Below, one piece after another: positions 23,964 to 33,584 of a DNA stretch of 64,000 nucleotides (positions are counted from its first letter, which is position 1; the number at the start of each line of letters is the position of its first letter). The notes under the pieces were generated by a model, which was not told where the DNA came from, did not search any database, and saw only the letters and a program-made list of their open reading frames with translations. A program made the position numbers and the translations under genes. Source of the stretch: Microbacterium limosum (lineage in GTDB: Bacteria > Actinomycetota > Actinomycetes > Actinomycetales > Microbacteriaceae); assembly GCF_036324365.1 (NCBI RefSeq), contig NZ_CP137080.1, positions 2,480,001 through 2,544,000 of the forward strand, in the 5' to 3' direction.

Positions 23964-25352
23964 TCATGACGACCGGACCATCTCTGCGATCAGTGCGACG
24001 CCGTAGCCCGTGCCGCCCGCAGCGCCCTCGGCGTCTGCCACGTGGCGGAAGGCCGGCCCCGCCATGTCGACGTGGGCCCAGGGAATCTGCGCGACGAATC
24101 GGCTGAGCAGCAGCGCAGCGGTGGAGACGCGCGCGCGAGGCACGCCCGGGAAGTTCTTGTAGTCCGCGATGTCGGATGCGATCTGCGCGTGGAGGCCCGT
24201 CTGCAGAGGCAGCCGCCACACGCGATCCCCCGTCCGCTCACCCGCGGCCGACAGCCGCGACGCCAGTGCGTCGTCGGTCGACACGAGCGCCGCGAAGTCA
24301 TCCCCGAGAGCGTTGCGTGCGGCGTAGGTGAGGGTGGCGAAATCGACGATCGCCTGCGGGCGCATCTCCGCCGCTCGCGCGAGCGCATCGGCAAGGATGA
24401 CCCGTCCCTCGAAGTCGGTGTCGAGGATCTCCAGCGTCGATCCGTCCCGAAGGCGCACGACATCGCCCGGCCGGACGGCGTGGGCGCCGGGCATGTTCTC
24501 GACGACGGGGATCACGGCCGAGAACGAACGGCCCGGCGCGATCGCCGGCAGCAGCGAGAACGCAGCGATGACGGCCGCCGCGCCGGCCATGTCCGACTTC
24601 ATGTCCATGAGCGCATCCGCGGGCTTCAGGGAGAGCCCGCCCGAGTCGTACGTCACTCCCTTGGCCACGAAGACGCATTCGGGAGCCCCATCGCCGGTCG
24701 CGAGTTCGAGCAACAGGGGCGGATGGGCGGATCCCCTGCCGATCGCGACGATGCCGCCGTATCCGCCGTCGGCGAGCTCGGCCGCCTCCCGCACGATGAC
24801 GCGCACGCCCAGCGGTTCCAGCAGGTCCCGCGCACGACGGGCGAGCTCAGCGGGCGTGAGTGCGGACGGCGGAAGGTTGACGAGGTCACGAGCGTGCCGC
24901 ACGGCCTCTGCGGCCCGGGCACCGCGCTCCCACGCCTCGGCGAAGGACCCGCTCGCACCCGCGGGGAGGGAACGAGACACGAATGTCGTCTCGCCGGTCA
25001 TCCGGAACCGGTACCCACCCCGCGCGATGCCCTCGGCGATGGCCGCGATCGCATCCTCGTCGCCGGATGGGGAGAACGAGTCGACGTCGACCTCGAGTGC
25101 CACCGGGTCGGTTGGCTCGGTCACCGCGCACGCCGTGGAGACACGGCGTGCGATGGCCGCCGCGGCGCGCGCGAGCCGCTCGGGGGACGACGCGGCGCGG
25201 GCGCCCGCGCCCGTGAGCCCGACGACGACGTCGCCGGACTGCTCGATCCGGGTCTGGCCGAGCTGACCGGTGAAGCCGTCCACGCGTCGCGCATCGAAGC
25301 TCTCGGCATCGACATCGTCGGCATAGATCGCCCGCACCACGACGGTACTCAT
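23964..25352 (-). CDS. M17 family leucyl aminopeptidase
   Basis: A 462-residue cytosolic di-metal aminopeptidase. The C-terminal catalytic domain shows AKGVTYDSGGLSLKP (metal-binding Lys and Asp), MKSDMAGAA (Asp) and DTDFEGRVILAD. The last corresponds to the family signature NTDAEGR; the metal-binding Asp and Glu are kept, but the first Asn and the Ala are changed, so this is a divergent member. The N-terminal macro-like domain is shorter than in PepA. Its ATG overlaps the stop of the amidohydrolase upstream (ATGA). In this cluster it may cleave a dipeptide-like intermediate. Confidence 0.88.
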   Translation of the reverse strand: MSTVVVRAIYADDVDAESFDARRVDGFTGQLGQTRIEQSGDVVVGLTGAGARAASSPERLARAAAAIARRVSTACAVTEPTDPVALEVDVDSFSPSGDEDAIAAIAEGIARGGYRFRMTGETTFVSRSLPAGASGSFAEAWERGARAAEAVRHARDLVNLPPSALTPAELARRARDLLEPLGVRVIVREAAELADGGYGGIVAIGRGSAHPPLLLELATGDGAPECVFVAKGVTYDSGGLSLKPADALMDMKSDMAGAAAVIAAFSLLPAIAPGRSFSAVIPVVENMPGAHAVRPGDVVRLRDGSTLEILDTDFEGRVILADALARAAEMRPQAIVDFATLTYAARNALGDDFAALVSTDDALASRLSAAGERTGDRVWRLPLQTGLHAQIASDIADYKNFPGVPRARVSTAALLLSRFVAQIPWAHVDMAGPAFRHVADAEGAAGGTGYGVALIAEMVRSS

Positions 25353-26575
25353 CTCGAGGGCCCCGCACCGATCGGCACTCCGTCGAGCACGACGCGCGGC
25401 CTCCGGTCGCTCCAGAGCAACGAGGGGTCCTCGAGGGGATTGCCGTCGAAGATCAGCACGTCGCCGAACGCCCCGGGGCCGATCCTGCCGATGCGGTCGT
25501 TGCGCAGCAGCGCGGCGTTCACCGAGGTGACGCTTCGCAGCAGCTCGAGCACGCCCGCGACGTCGGCCTGCAGCCGCAGGCCATGCAGGTGCTCGGTCTC
25601 GAGCTCGCCCATCAGGTCCGACCCGAAGCCGACGGGAACACCCGCGCCGTATGCGCGTTCGATCGCGGTCATTCCGCGGTCGAGCACTTCGGCGTTCTTC
25701 GCAAGGCCGACGGCCGTCATTCCGAGTTCCCCACCACGGCGCGACATCGCGTCGTAGGTGACCAGGGTGGGCACGAGATAGGCGCCGGCGTCCGCCATGG
25801 CGCGCGCAGTGACCGCGTCCAGCAGGTTGCCGTGCTCGATCGAGCGCACCCCTCCTCGCAGGGCATGCTGGATGGCCTCCGATGAGTACGCGTGCGCGGC
25901 GACATAGCTTCCGCGCCTGGTCGCCTCTTCGGAGACGGTGCGGATCTCCTCCAGCGAGTACTGCGGGATCTTCAGGGGATCGGTGGGCGACGTGACGCCG
26001 CCCGAAGCCATGATCTTGATCGCGTGCGCTCCGCCGTGGAGGCGGCTGCGAACGGCGACGCGCAACGCGTCCGCCCCGTCGACGATCTCAAGGCCCGGGC
26101 CGCCATGGAAGCAGAGCGTGTCGTCCGGCGACGTCGGGTCGCCGTGTCCGCCGGTCTGGCTCAGCGCGGCACCGGTGTAGAAGTACCGCGGCGACGTGAA
26201 CAGGCCTTCCTCGATCGCGGTGTGCAGCCCGGCGTCGCCGCCCGCGACATCCCGGACGGTCGTGAATCCGCGACGCAATGCAGCGCCCAGGCGCCTGCGT
26301 GCGAGGAGTGCGACATAGCTGAGATGACGAGTCTCGTTGTGCAGGAGATTGAGCGACACGGCATATGCGTGCAGGTGAGCATCGATGAAGCCGGGAGTCA
26401 CGACCCCGCCGCGTGCGTCGATCTCGGGGATGTCGTCCGGCGCGGAGTCGTCGGGGTCCAGCATGACGCCCTCGCGGATGATCAGGTCCCGCGCGTCGAG
26501 CGATGCCGAGGATCCATCGAACAGGAGGCCGTTGCGAATGCGGAGGGAACCACCGCGTGTACGGAACTGCGTCAT
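25349..26575 (-). CDS. Imidazolonepropionase-like amidohydrolase
   Basis: A 408-residue metal-dependent hydrolase of the amidohydrolase superfamily, subgroup of imidazolonepropionases and Xaa-Pro-type dipeptidases. Seen are the metal motif GFIDAHLHAY (HxH), a Lys in HAIKIMASGGV, His residues in YVAAHAYSSE and GGVRSIEHGN, and the final Asp in VGFGSDLMGE. An N-terminal beta segment surrounds the barrel. Both ends overlap neighbours by 4 bp (aminopeptidase downstream, GAF protein upstream), showing tight co-translation. Likely substrates are cyclic amides, imidazolones or dipeptides; the exact one is unknown. Confidence 0.85.
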   Translation of the reverse strand: MTQFRTRGGSLRIRNGLLFDGSSASLDARDLIIREGVMLDPDDSAPDDIPEIDARGGVVTPGFIDAHLHAYAVSLNLLHNETRHLSYVALLARRRLGAALRRGFTTVRDVAGGDAGLHTAIEEGLFTSPRYFYTGAALSQTGGHGDPTSPDDTLCFHGGPGLEIVDGADALRVAVRSRLHGGAHAIKIMASGGVTSPTDPLKIPQYSLEEIRTVSEEATRRGSYVAAHAYSSEAIQHALRGGVRSIEHGNLLDAVTARAMADAGAYLVPTLVTYDAMSRRGGELGMTAVGLAKNAEVLDRGMTAIERAYGAGVPVGFGSDLMGELETEHLHGLRLQADVAGVLELLRSVTSVNAALLRNDRIGRIGPGAFGDVLIFDGNPLEDPSLLWSDRRPRVVLDGVPIGAGPSR

Positions 26576-27039
26576 CGCGCGACCTCCGGGAAGGCCTCGG
26601 AACGCGCACGCGCGACGGCGTCGGTAGCCGCGGCGGTGATCTCCTGCGCGATGGCGACCGAGTCCTCGTCGAGGCTTCCGTCGGGGCCGAGGAAATTGAT
26701 GGAGCCGATCGTCTCACCCGCGTGCACGACCGGCGTGTTGACGATCGCACCGCAGCCGAGCGACTCGATCGTCGCCCAGTCGAAGAAGAACTCTCGCACG
26801 GAGTCGCGATCGGCTCCGAGGAACGGACGCTGACCCGCGACGACCTGCTCGAGCCAGATCGGCGAAGTCTGCGTGGGATCCAGCCGCTTCCGGCCGCCCA
26901 CCGCGTACACCTCGGGATGCGTCGTGTACACGCGGGAGACCTCGGTGCCGTCCGGCGTGAGCACCGTCACCGTGACGAGGATGCTGCCGAGTCGCCGGGT
27001 CGCGGACTCCGCTGCCTGGGGGAGGGACAGTGATGACAT
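26572..27039 (-). CDS. Small GAF-domain protein
   Basis: A 155-residue protein consisting almost entirely of one GAF domain (VSRVYTTHPEVYAVGGRKRL, then CGAIVNTPVVHAGETIGSINFLGP). Proteins of this type accompany PucR-controlled hydantoin/peptide cassettes and bind small ligands; an enzymatic role is not evident. The ATG at 27039 was chosen because the open frame further upstream is a shadow of the PucR gene. It overlaps the amidohydrolase start by 4 bp and lies 44 bp after the PucR gene, so it may tune the PucR response to the pathway substrate. Confidence 0.75.
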   Translation of the reverse strand: MSSLSLPQAAESATRRLGSILVTVTVLTPDGTEVSRVYTTHPEVYAVGGRKRLDPTQTSPIWLEQVVAGQRPFLGADRDSVREFFFDWATIESLGCGAIVNTPVVHAGETIGSINFLGPDGSLDEDSVAIAQEITAAATDAVARARSEAFPEVAR

Positions 27040-27083
27040 GTGTGAGGCTCCGTTCGTGGGGTGGTCAGCGGTCTCGTGAGAGG

Positions 27084-28562
27084 TCAGCGGTCGATGGGCG
27101 GGGACGGCGAGGTCGGTACGGATCCCGGATCGAGGGCCGCGAGCAGCAGGTGCGTGGACAACAACTCCCCGGGGTGGTCGAGGTGGACTCCGAGTGCTGC
27201 CGCGCGCCGCAAGCGCAGCTGGAGTGTGTTGCGGTGGACCCCGAGCCGCTCCGCTGCCGCCGTGGCAGAGCCGGCACAGTCCAGGTATGCGACGACCGTG
27301 GCGATGATGTCGGCGGCATGCGGGTCCCGCATCAGCAGGGGATAGGCGGTCTGTGCAAGATCCATCGCATCCTGCGCGGGAAGGAGTCGCCGCACGAGCG
27401 GAAGGCCGAAGCGACGGAAGTCGATGACCGGCCCGCCGGCCTCGGCGAGACGCGCGGCCAGTCCCGCCCGGCGCAGCAGGTTCGACACCTGCTCCGTCCC
27501 CTCCGGGTCTTGCGCCACGCCGAGTGCCGTTCCGAGGGGACCGAGGCCCGCGTCCGCGAGCTGCTGCAGCGCACCGTCCACCTCGGCGGAGGGATGCGCG
27601 AGCGGCACGATGGCGAACCATCCTGCGCTCATCCGCGCGAGCGGCACGCGGGGAAACGCTTCGCGCCAGCGACTGGTGACGACGGGTGCGATGCGGTCGG
27701 CTCGATGATCGACGTCGTCGACGACCCGCAGCACGACGGCCGCCACCGGTGTACCCGGAGGCCACCGCTGGAGCGCGGCCTGATCCGGATGACCATCGTC
27801 GACCGCGCTGTCCTCGCGCACGCCGGCGAGGGCGGCGAAGGAGAGGAGCGGTGCCGCGTCGACGAGGTCGGTCAGCTCGTGAGCGAGGAGAAGCGCCCGC
27901 ACGGTCATGCCGGCGCGGGCGAGCGCCTGCTCCGCGAACGCCTGCTGCGACGGCGAGACCGTGGCGACCAGTTCCGGACCGCGTCTGCCGTCGGCGAGCA
28001 CCGACCTCACCGTGACCGCGTCATTCGGGCGCTCGCCGCGCGACACGAGCTCGATCCCCTCCACCAGCACCTGCACGTGCGCGTCGTTCAGCTCCTGCGA
28101 GATCTCACTCAACACCTCGGCGATGGTGGTGGCGCGGACGACCCGGTTGTGGAGCGCATCGAGGCGGAACAGGATCCCCGCCTCGAGAGCCCCGAGCTGC
28201 CGCGCCAGGGCGAGGGCCGTGCGGTCGATGCCGACGGCCGCCGTGAACAGCGCGACGCCGAATCTTCGTGCGAGCTCGATGACCGATTCCGAGAATGACT
28301 GCTCAGACACCACGAGCGCGGCGGCACGTCGCTCCCACGCGTATCGCAGCGCGACGGATACGACCCATCCGCCCAGGGCCAGCTCTTCACCGAGCAGCAC
28401 GATGCTGTCCGGACCGACCTCGAGGATCTGGTCCACGTGGGTGATGAGCACGATCTCCCGCACCGACTGCGCAGAGGAGGGGACGTGATGAGCGGTGAGC
28501 CCCGCGCTGTCGTGGGCCAGCAGGAGATCGCGAAGGATCACACCGCGTCGCGTGGAGCTCAT
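27084..28562 (-). CDS. PucR family transcriptional regulator
   Basis: A 492-residue PucR/CdaR-type regulator. The N-terminal PucR domain (about 10-130: ILRDLLLAHDSAGLTAHHVP, DSIVLLGEELALG) is followed by a GGDEF-like middle domain and a C-terminal helix-turn-helix with the family pattern AAAERLGVHRNTLQLRLRR. The ATG at 28562 overlaps the DUF917 stop (ATGA). PucR proteins activate purine, allantoin and related nitrogen-compound genes. Being inside the operon, it probably controls the whole run 38406 to 22910. Confidence 0.88.
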   Translation of the reverse strand: MSSTRRGVILRDLLLAHDSAGLTAHHVPSSAQSVREIVLITHVDQILEVGPDSIVLLGEELALGGWVVSVALRYAWERRAAALVVSEQSFSESVIELARRFGVALFTAAVGIDRTALALARQLGALEAGILFRLDALHNRVVRATTIAEVLSEISQELNDAHVQVLVEGIELVSRGERPNDAVTVRSVLADGRRGPELVATVSPSQQAFAEQALARAGMTVRALLLAHELTDLVDAAPLLSFAALAGVREDSAVDDGHPDQAALQRWPPGTPVAAVVLRVVDDVDHRADRIAPVVTSRWREAFPRVPLARMSAGWFAIVPLAHPSAEVDGALQQLADAGLGPLGTALGVAQDPEGTEQVSNLLRRAGLAARLAEAGGPVIDFRRFGLPLVRRLLPAQDAMDLAQTAYPLLMRDPHAADIIATVVAYLDCAGSATAAAERLGVHRNTLQLRLRRAAALGVHLDHPGELLSTHLLLAALDPGSVPTSPSPPIDR

Positions 28563-29650
28563 CGGGCCCGACCGCCTCTCACGTGCCCGACGACATGCAT
28601 CGCCATGGGCTCGACGAGCGCCCGGCCCTCCGGCGAATACCACTGCGGGGCCGCCGGAAAGCTGATGAGATCGAGCTTGTTCCCCACCCACAGGTCGTCG
28701 AGGCTCGCAACGCTGGCGTCCTCGGGGCGCACCATCGTGATGACGTCGGGGACGACGGCTTGGATCGCGCCGTCGACGAGCATCATGAGGATCTCGTTCT
28801 GGATCTCCAGCCGCACGATGCGTCCTTGCGCCTCGTCGACCAGGGTCGCGCTGGAGGGTCGATCCGGCAGGCCCGGGACGGATGGCCGCGAAAGCCCTTC
28901 CACGTCGGTGACTCGTGCCCGGATGACCTTACGCATCCCGAGCAGCGTGGTCAGCTGGGCGTACTTGGCCTGCGTGTGCTGCGCGGAATCGAGGATCTGG
29001 CCGATTTCGATGAGGCGACTGATGCTGCCGATCACTCCATGCTCCTGGAGCACGGCCGCCGTCACGGGATACGAGGCTGTCGCCGCCCACCCGCCGAGCT
29101 CCGACGCGAGCGCGCGTACGATCCGTTCCGCCCGCGCGGGCGCGACGACGTCGACGACCGCGGTCTCTCCCGTCGGCCCCGTCAGCGCGATCGGCCCGGC
29201 GCTCATGCCCGCCAACGCGAGGGTGGTCTGGCTGACGAGCGGGAAGACGCGCCCCATCGGGTCGGCGTCGACCAGAGGGAGTCCGGTCTGCAACGCCACG
29301 CTGACCGGAACCATCGCGTTCACACTGGCCGCCGCGAGCGGGAATATCCCCTGCAGAGGCACGCCAAGCCTCCCCTGCAGCAGGTTCAACGCCGTCTCGA
29401 ACTCATCGCCGATCGGGATCATCTCCGAGAACATGAGTCCACGGTTCACGAATCCTGTGGACGTCGTCATCGCCGCCGGATCGAGGTCGTCCGCCGAGAC
29501 CAGGAGGGGGCCCTCCCCGTTGAGCTCGATGAGCCCGAGCGTCATGTCGCGGTACTGCAGCGCGCTCTCGTGATCGATCGTGCACGCCACGAACATCGCG
29601 CCGGTGCAGAGGTGGCCCATATCGGCGGCGGTGAGGCGACGGCGGGTCAT
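28559..29650 (-). CDS. DUF917 family protein (S-methyl-thiohydantoin desulfurase-like)
   Basis: A 363-residue DUF917 protein. The family is named in Pfam after an S-methyl-thiohydantoin desulfurase. The protein has the N-terminal glycine-rich TGAMFVACTIDHESAL region, a central GLPLVDADPMGRVFP block and a C-terminal EIQNEILMMLVDG/ITMVRPEDA/KLDLISFPA block typical of the family. The ATG at 29650 overlaps the HyuA-like stop by 4 bp. DUF917 proteins are regularly paired with HyuA-type ATP-binding subunits, as here. This supports action on a hydantoin-like ring, possibly sulfur-containing; that is inference. Confidence 0.8.
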   Translation of the reverse strand: MTRRRLTAADMGHLCTGAMFVACTIDHESALQYRDMTLGLIELNGEGPLLVSADDLDPAAMTTSTGFVNRGLMFSEMIPIGDEFETALNLLQGRLGVPLQGIFPLAAASVNAMVPVSVALQTGLPLVDADPMGRVFPLVSQTTLALAGMSAGPIALTGPTGETAVVDVVAPARAERIVRALASELGGWAATASYPVTAAVLQEHGVIGSISRLIEIGQILDSAQHTQAKYAQLTTLLGMRKVIRARVTDVEGLSRPSVPGLPDRPSSATLVDEAQGRIVRLEIQNEILMMLVDGAIQAVVPDVITMVRPEDASVASLDDLWVGNKLDLISFPAAPQWYSPEGRALVEPMAMHVVGHVRGGRAR

Positions 29651-30951
29651 GCGCGGCTCTCCTCCAGCGCACGCGCGGCCGGAAGGCTCGCGACCTGCGT
29701 TTCCGCGACCCCGCGCACGCGGGCCCGGATCATCTGGGCCTCGCCGTACGTCGTCGCGAGCACACGAGCCTCCGTTATCCGAACGCCCGAGGGGTGCGCA
29801 CCCCATGCGACGAGGTTCGCCCGGGCGATCGCCTCTCCATCGGCGAGCGCCCGGTCGATGTCCTCCGCGCTGACCACTCGGGCGACCCGATTGTGCCAAT
29901 AGGATGCCGGCGCCACCGCAGCCCCCACCGCGACGAGATCTTCGTCGGTGCCGATCGCGGGAGCGAGCCCGAACTCGGCCAGTTCCCGTTCCGCCCCCTC
30001 CACGAGAACGGTCACGGGCGGCTCCGCCGAGCCGGAGAGAAGCAGGTCGGTGAGCGGCACGACCCGGGCGAAGCTCGATGCGAGCGAGATGCCGCCCGGG
30101 AGCGATGTCCGGCTGACGACCGACGGCAGACCGTCCACGAACTCGCCGATCCGCACGGCGCCCCGGCGTGCCACGATGATCCGACCGCTCGTTCGACCCG
30201 CAACGGCGGCACCGCCGAGCATCTCGCCCGCGACATCGGCGCGCATCGAATGCACGGGCGTGATCGGCAGCCTCGACAGCGGTGTGCATCCACCCTCGTT
30301 CGTGGCCACGAAAGCGCGGACCTCTTCTCCGGCACCCTGCGCGACCGCATCCTCGAGAGAGGCCGCGAGTTGTTCCGCGCGTGCGAGCATCACCGCGTTG
30401 AGAATCGCGGTGAACTCCCGGACCAGGAGCGAGTCGCTGTAGAAGGCGCTCGATTCCGTGATGCTGCCGACCGCTGCGGCGGACCGGAGCACTTCGGCCG
30501 CCCGTCGCTCGTGCTCGGCGTTGACCGGAGAGCCCGCGGCCGAGACGACGAGGTGCGCCCCCGGTGCGATGTGCTCCGCGAGACGGCGCAGGGCCTGCTC
30601 GTCAAGCGGCACGAGCTCATGACCGAGCGCGTTGTGTCCTCCGCCGACGTGGGCGACGTCGACCGGGATATGCTCCGACGACCACAGGTGACGACGCGGT
30701 TCGCGCGGTGCGCGGGGCTCGATGAGCACCGAGACGACCCCGGCATCCGCGTCTCTGACGAGCGCCCGACTCACATCGAAGACGACGGAGGAGACGGGTT
30801 CGTCTTGGTCGCTCCGCAGACTTCTGAGGGCATCCGCGACAGCGCTGGTCAGATCGCCGTGAGGCGATCGCCGCGCACGAGCGAAGTGCCCGTCCTCATG
30901 GACGCCGACGGCCGAGATCTCGTCGGGGGTGACGCGCACACCGATTCGCAT
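29647..30951 (-). CDS. Short HyuA-like (hydantoinase/oxoprolinase N-domain) protein
   Basis: A 434-residue ASKHA-type protein resembling only the first part of HyuA/5-oxoprolinase: an N-terminal RIGVRVTPDEISAVGV segment in the position of the usual DIGGTFTD phosphate loop, a central VHSMRADVAGEMLGGAAVAGR region, and a C-terminal YWHNRVARVVSAEDIDRALADGEA domain. The classical DxGGT motif is degenerate, so ATP hydrolysis is uncertain. It overlaps DUF917 by 4 bp and follows the ABC permease by 62 bp. It is distinct from the full-length HyuA encoded at 36352-38406. Confidence 0.75.
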   Translation of the reverse strand: MRIGVRVTPDEISAVGVHEDGHFARARRSPHGDLTSAVADALRSLRSDQDEPVSSVVFDVSRALVRDADAGVVSVLIEPRAPREPRRHLWSSEHIPVDVAHVGGGHNALGHELVPLDEQALRRLAEHIAPGAHLVVSAAGSPVNAEHERRAAEVLRSAAAVGSITESSAFYSDSLLVREFTAILNAVMLARAEQLAASLEDAVAQGAGEEVRAFVATNEGGCTPLSRLPITPVHSMRADVAGEMLGGAAVAGRTSGRIIVARRGAVRIGEFVDGLPSVVSRTSLPGGISLASSFARVVPLTDLLLSGSAEPPVTVLVEGAERELAEFGLAPAIGTDEDLVAVGAAVAPASYWHNRVARVVSAEDIDRALADGEAIARANLVAWGAHPSGVRITEARVLATTYGEAQMIRARVRGVAETQVASLPAARALEESRA

Positions 30952-31013
30952 GGGATCCTTCCGCGGCTCTGCGAGCCGTTGAGGTTTGTGCCTCTATCCT
31001 GGCGCGCGCACCG

Positions 31014-31997
31014 TCACGAACGTCTGGATCTGCGTGAGAGCCAGGCATCCGCGGCAACCGCCACGAGGATCAGGACACCGGTCACGACCTGCTGGTAGGT
31101 CGTGTCCCAACGCAACAGGTTGAAGCCGTTGCCGATGACGGTCAGGATGATGACTCCTACGACGGTGCGCCAGACCGCTCCGGCACCGCCGAGGATGCTG
31201 GTGCCGCCGATCACGACGGCGGCGATGGCGGTGAGCTCCATGCCGGAGCCCATCGAAGGCTGGGCCGACCCTGCCCGCGACGCCAGCACCATTCCCGCGG
31301 CCGCCGCGCAGACGCCGTTGATCGCGAACACCGAGATGTGGATGAGGGGCGTGCGGACGCCGCTCAGCCGTGCGGCCTCTTCGTTCCCGCCGACCGCATA
31401 GATGCGCCGCCCGAACGTCGTCCCCCAGAGGACGAAGCCCAGAACCACGGCCGCGACGGCGAACAGGATCGTGCCGCCGGACAGCCCGCCCACCGCGGGC
31501 AGCGCCCAGAAGCGGAACGCCTCGAGCTGATCGCTGGGGACGGACAGGATCATCCCGCCGGTCAGCACGATGGCGAGCCCGCGGTAGATGATGCTGATGG
31601 CGAGCGACCCGATGAAGGAGTTGACGCGCGTCAGAACGATGAGCGTCCCCGTGATCGTGCCGAGGACCGCGCCGACACCTAGGGCCAGGACGAACCCCAG
31701 GGGGACGCCGAGATGCGTCGTGAGGAAGACCCCGGCGATGGCCGACACGGCGAGGGTCGCCGACGAGGACAGGTCGAACACGCCGGAGACGATGCAGAGC
31801 GTCGCGCCGACGGCCAGCAGACCGATGACGACGGCCTGGTCGAGGAGGTTGACGATGTTCTGGCCCGTGAGGAATGTCGTGGTCGACAGGCTCAGGTAGA
31901 CGATGATCGCCAGCAGTCCCCCGAGGATGCCGAAGTCCTTCAGGTCGATCCCTCGGCGGCGCGGGCGTAGTGCGATGTCGGATGTCACGGTGGTCAT
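31014..31997 (-). CDS. RbsC-type ABC transporter permease
   Basis: A 327-residue permease of the ribose/branched-chain (BPD_transp_2) type with about 8-10 helices; the family blocks VGATLCIVSGVFDLSSSATLAVSA and GGTSILGGAGAVWRTVVGV are clear. The ATG at 31997 touches the AGGAG that would be its ribosome-binding site; a GTG four codons later has better spacing, so the start is uncertain by four codons. It works with the two-domain ATPase (3 bp upstream) and the RbsB-like binding protein. Despite the sugar-type name, the cluster suggests a nitrogenous substrate. Confidence 0.88.
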   Translation of the reverse strand: MTTVTSDIALRPRRRGIDLKDFGILGGLLAIIVYLSLSTTTFLTGQNIVNLLDQAVVIGLLAVGATLCIVSGVFDLSSSATLAVSAIAGVFLTTHLGVPLGFVLALGVGAVLGTITGTLIVLTRVNSFIGSLAISIIYRGLAIVLTGGMILSVPSDQLEAFRFWALPAVGGLSGGTILFAVAAVVLGFVLWGTTFGRRIYAVGGNEEAARLSGVRTPLIHISVFAINGVCAAAAGMVLASRAGSAQPSMGSGMELTAIAAVVIGGTSILGGAGAVWRTVVGVIILTVIGNGFNLLRWDTTYQQVVTGVLILVAVAADAWLSRRSRRS

Positions 31998-32000
31998 CTC

Positions 32001-33503
32001 CTAGAGGAAAGCGGCGGACATGATGTCCTCGCGGTCGGCAGGATTCGGGAACTCGGCGACGACCCGCCCGAGGCGCATGACGAGGATGCGGTGCGACAGG
32101 GCCATCACCTCCTCGAGTTCGGAACTCACGACGATCACCGCCGTTCCCGCGGCGGCGAGGTCGAGGATCAGATTGTGGATGTTGACCTTGGCGCCGATGT
32201 CGACGCCCCGGGTGGGTTCGTCGATGAGGAACACCTTCGGAGGCGTGATGAGCCACTTCCCGAACAGCGCCTTCTGTTGGTTGCCTCCCGACAGCGCGGC
32301 AAGGGGAACACGGTGGACGCTTCCACGCACGTCGACCATGGTGACGACGCGGTCCACCGCCGCACGCTCGGCGCCCCGTCGCAGGATCCCGCCGACCTGG
32401 CGGCCCCCGAGCGAGGGCAACGCGATGTTCTCGCTCGCGTCGCGGCGAAGGACGAGGCCCTCGTCCTTCCGGGACTCCGGCACCAGCGCGAGCCCCCGGT
32501 CGATCATGCTCCGGATCGTCGCCCGTCGCACCGGCGCACCCGAGACGGACACCCGACCGGACGTCAGGCGGTCCGCGCCGAAGATGGCCCGGAGCGTCTC
32601 GGATCGACCGCTGCCGACGAGTCCGGCCAGCCCGAGTATCTCGCCTTCGCGCACCTCGAGGCTGACATCGAGGATGCGCCCGTTCGTCAGGCCCTCGGCA
32701 CGGAGCACCACGGGCGCGGACTCCGGCACCGGAGCGGGCGTTCTCGCCAGCGCGGCGATCTCGCGGCCGACCATGAGTCGCACGAGCGAGTCGGTCGTAT
32801 GACCCGACGCGTCCTCGGTGACGATCTGCGCGCCATCCCGGAGCACCGTGATCCGATCCGCGATGCCGAGCACCTCCTCGAGGAAGTGCGACACGATGAC
32901 GACCGTCGTGCCACGGTCCGCGAGCGTGCGCAGCACCACCAGCAGCTGTTCGGTCTCCGCTTCGGCGAGCGCCGCGGTCGGCTCATCCAGGCACAGCACC
33001 CGTGACCCCCGGGCGAGTGCCTTCAGGATCTCGACCTGCTGCGCCTTGCCGAGCGGGAGAGAGGACACCACCGCGTTCGGGTCGAGATCGAATCCGATCT
33101 CGGCCGCGAGCGCGTCGAAGCGGCGGCGATCCGCGGAGGGCGTCGCGACTCCGCCCGCGTTGGCCCAGCCGCCCAGGAAGACGTTCTCGAGAACGGTCCG
33201 CTGGGGGACGAGTGCCAGCTCCTGCGAGATCAACGAGACACCGTGAGCAATCGAGTCCCGCGGGCTCGACAGGCGCGTCGGAACGCCGTCGAAGAGGACG
33301 CGGCCGGCATCCGCGGTGATCGCCCCGCCGAGAATGTTCAGCAGCGTGGACTTGCCCGCACCGTTCTCGCCGAGCAGGCCATGGATCTCGCCGGGCGCGA
33401 TCTCGAACGAGACGTCACGCAGGACCGAGATGCCGTTGTAGGACTTCCCGACCGCGTCGAGCCCGATGAGCGGTGTGCTGGTGAGCGTCGTCGGCTTTGC
33501 CAC
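32001..33503 (-). CDS. RbsA/MglA-type ABC transporter ATPase, two domains
   Basis: A 500-residue tandem ATPase. Domain 1 has Walker A GENGAGKST, signature LPLGKAQQVEIL and Walker B VLCLDEPTAAL. Domain 2 has a degenerate Walker A (GLVGSGRSE), signature LSGGNQQKALFGKWL and Walker B VFLIDEPTRGVD, as is normal for RbsA-type proteins. Length fits the family. It lies between the binding-protein gene (82 bp upstream with a hairpin) and the permease gene (3 bp downstream). Confidence 0.92.
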   Translation of the reverse strand: MAKPTTLTSTPLIGLDAVGKSYNGISVLRDVSFEIAPGEIHGLLGENGAGKSTLLNILGGAITADAGRVLFDGVPTRLSSPRDSIAHGVSLISQELALVPQRTVLENVFLGGWANAGGVATPSADRRRFDALAAEIGFDLDPNAVVSSLPLGKAQQVEILKALARGSRVLCLDEPTAALAEAETEQLLVVLRTLADRGTTVVIVSHFLEEVLGIADRITVLRDGAQIVTEDASGHTTDSLVRLMVGREIAALARTPAPVPESAPVVLRAEGLTNGRILDVSLEVREGEILGLAGLVGSGRSETLRAIFGADRLTSGRVSVSGAPVRRATIRSMIDRGLALVPESRKDEGLVLRRDASENIALPSLGGRQVGGILRRGAERAAVDRVVTMVDVRGSVHRVPLAALSGGNQQKALFGKWLITPPKVFLIDEPTRGVDIGAKVNIHNLILDLAAAGTAVIVVSSELEEVMALSHRILVMRLGRVVAEFPNPADREDIMSAAFL

Positions 33504-33541
33504 CGTCGTCCCTTCGTGATCTATCGGTGGAACGATCGCAC

Positions 33542-33577
33542 CCTCCGGTGAGCCGCATGCGAGCGACCCACCGGAGG
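33542..33577 (-). terminator. Attenuator-like hairpin after the RbsB-like gene
   Basis: CCTCCGGTG (33542-33550) pairs with CACCGGAGG (33569-33577) in the gap between binding-protein and ATPase genes: a 9-bp stem with an 18-nt loop and no T tract. It probably sets a high ratio of binding protein to transporter. Confidence 0.5.
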
Positions 33578-33584
33578 AAGGCGA

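Noticed and set aside
28583..31098. Long plus-strand open frames opposite the DUF917 and HyuA-like genes
   Set aside because: Same reason: antisense frames caused by codon bias; the minus-strand proteins have recognisable families and coupled starts.
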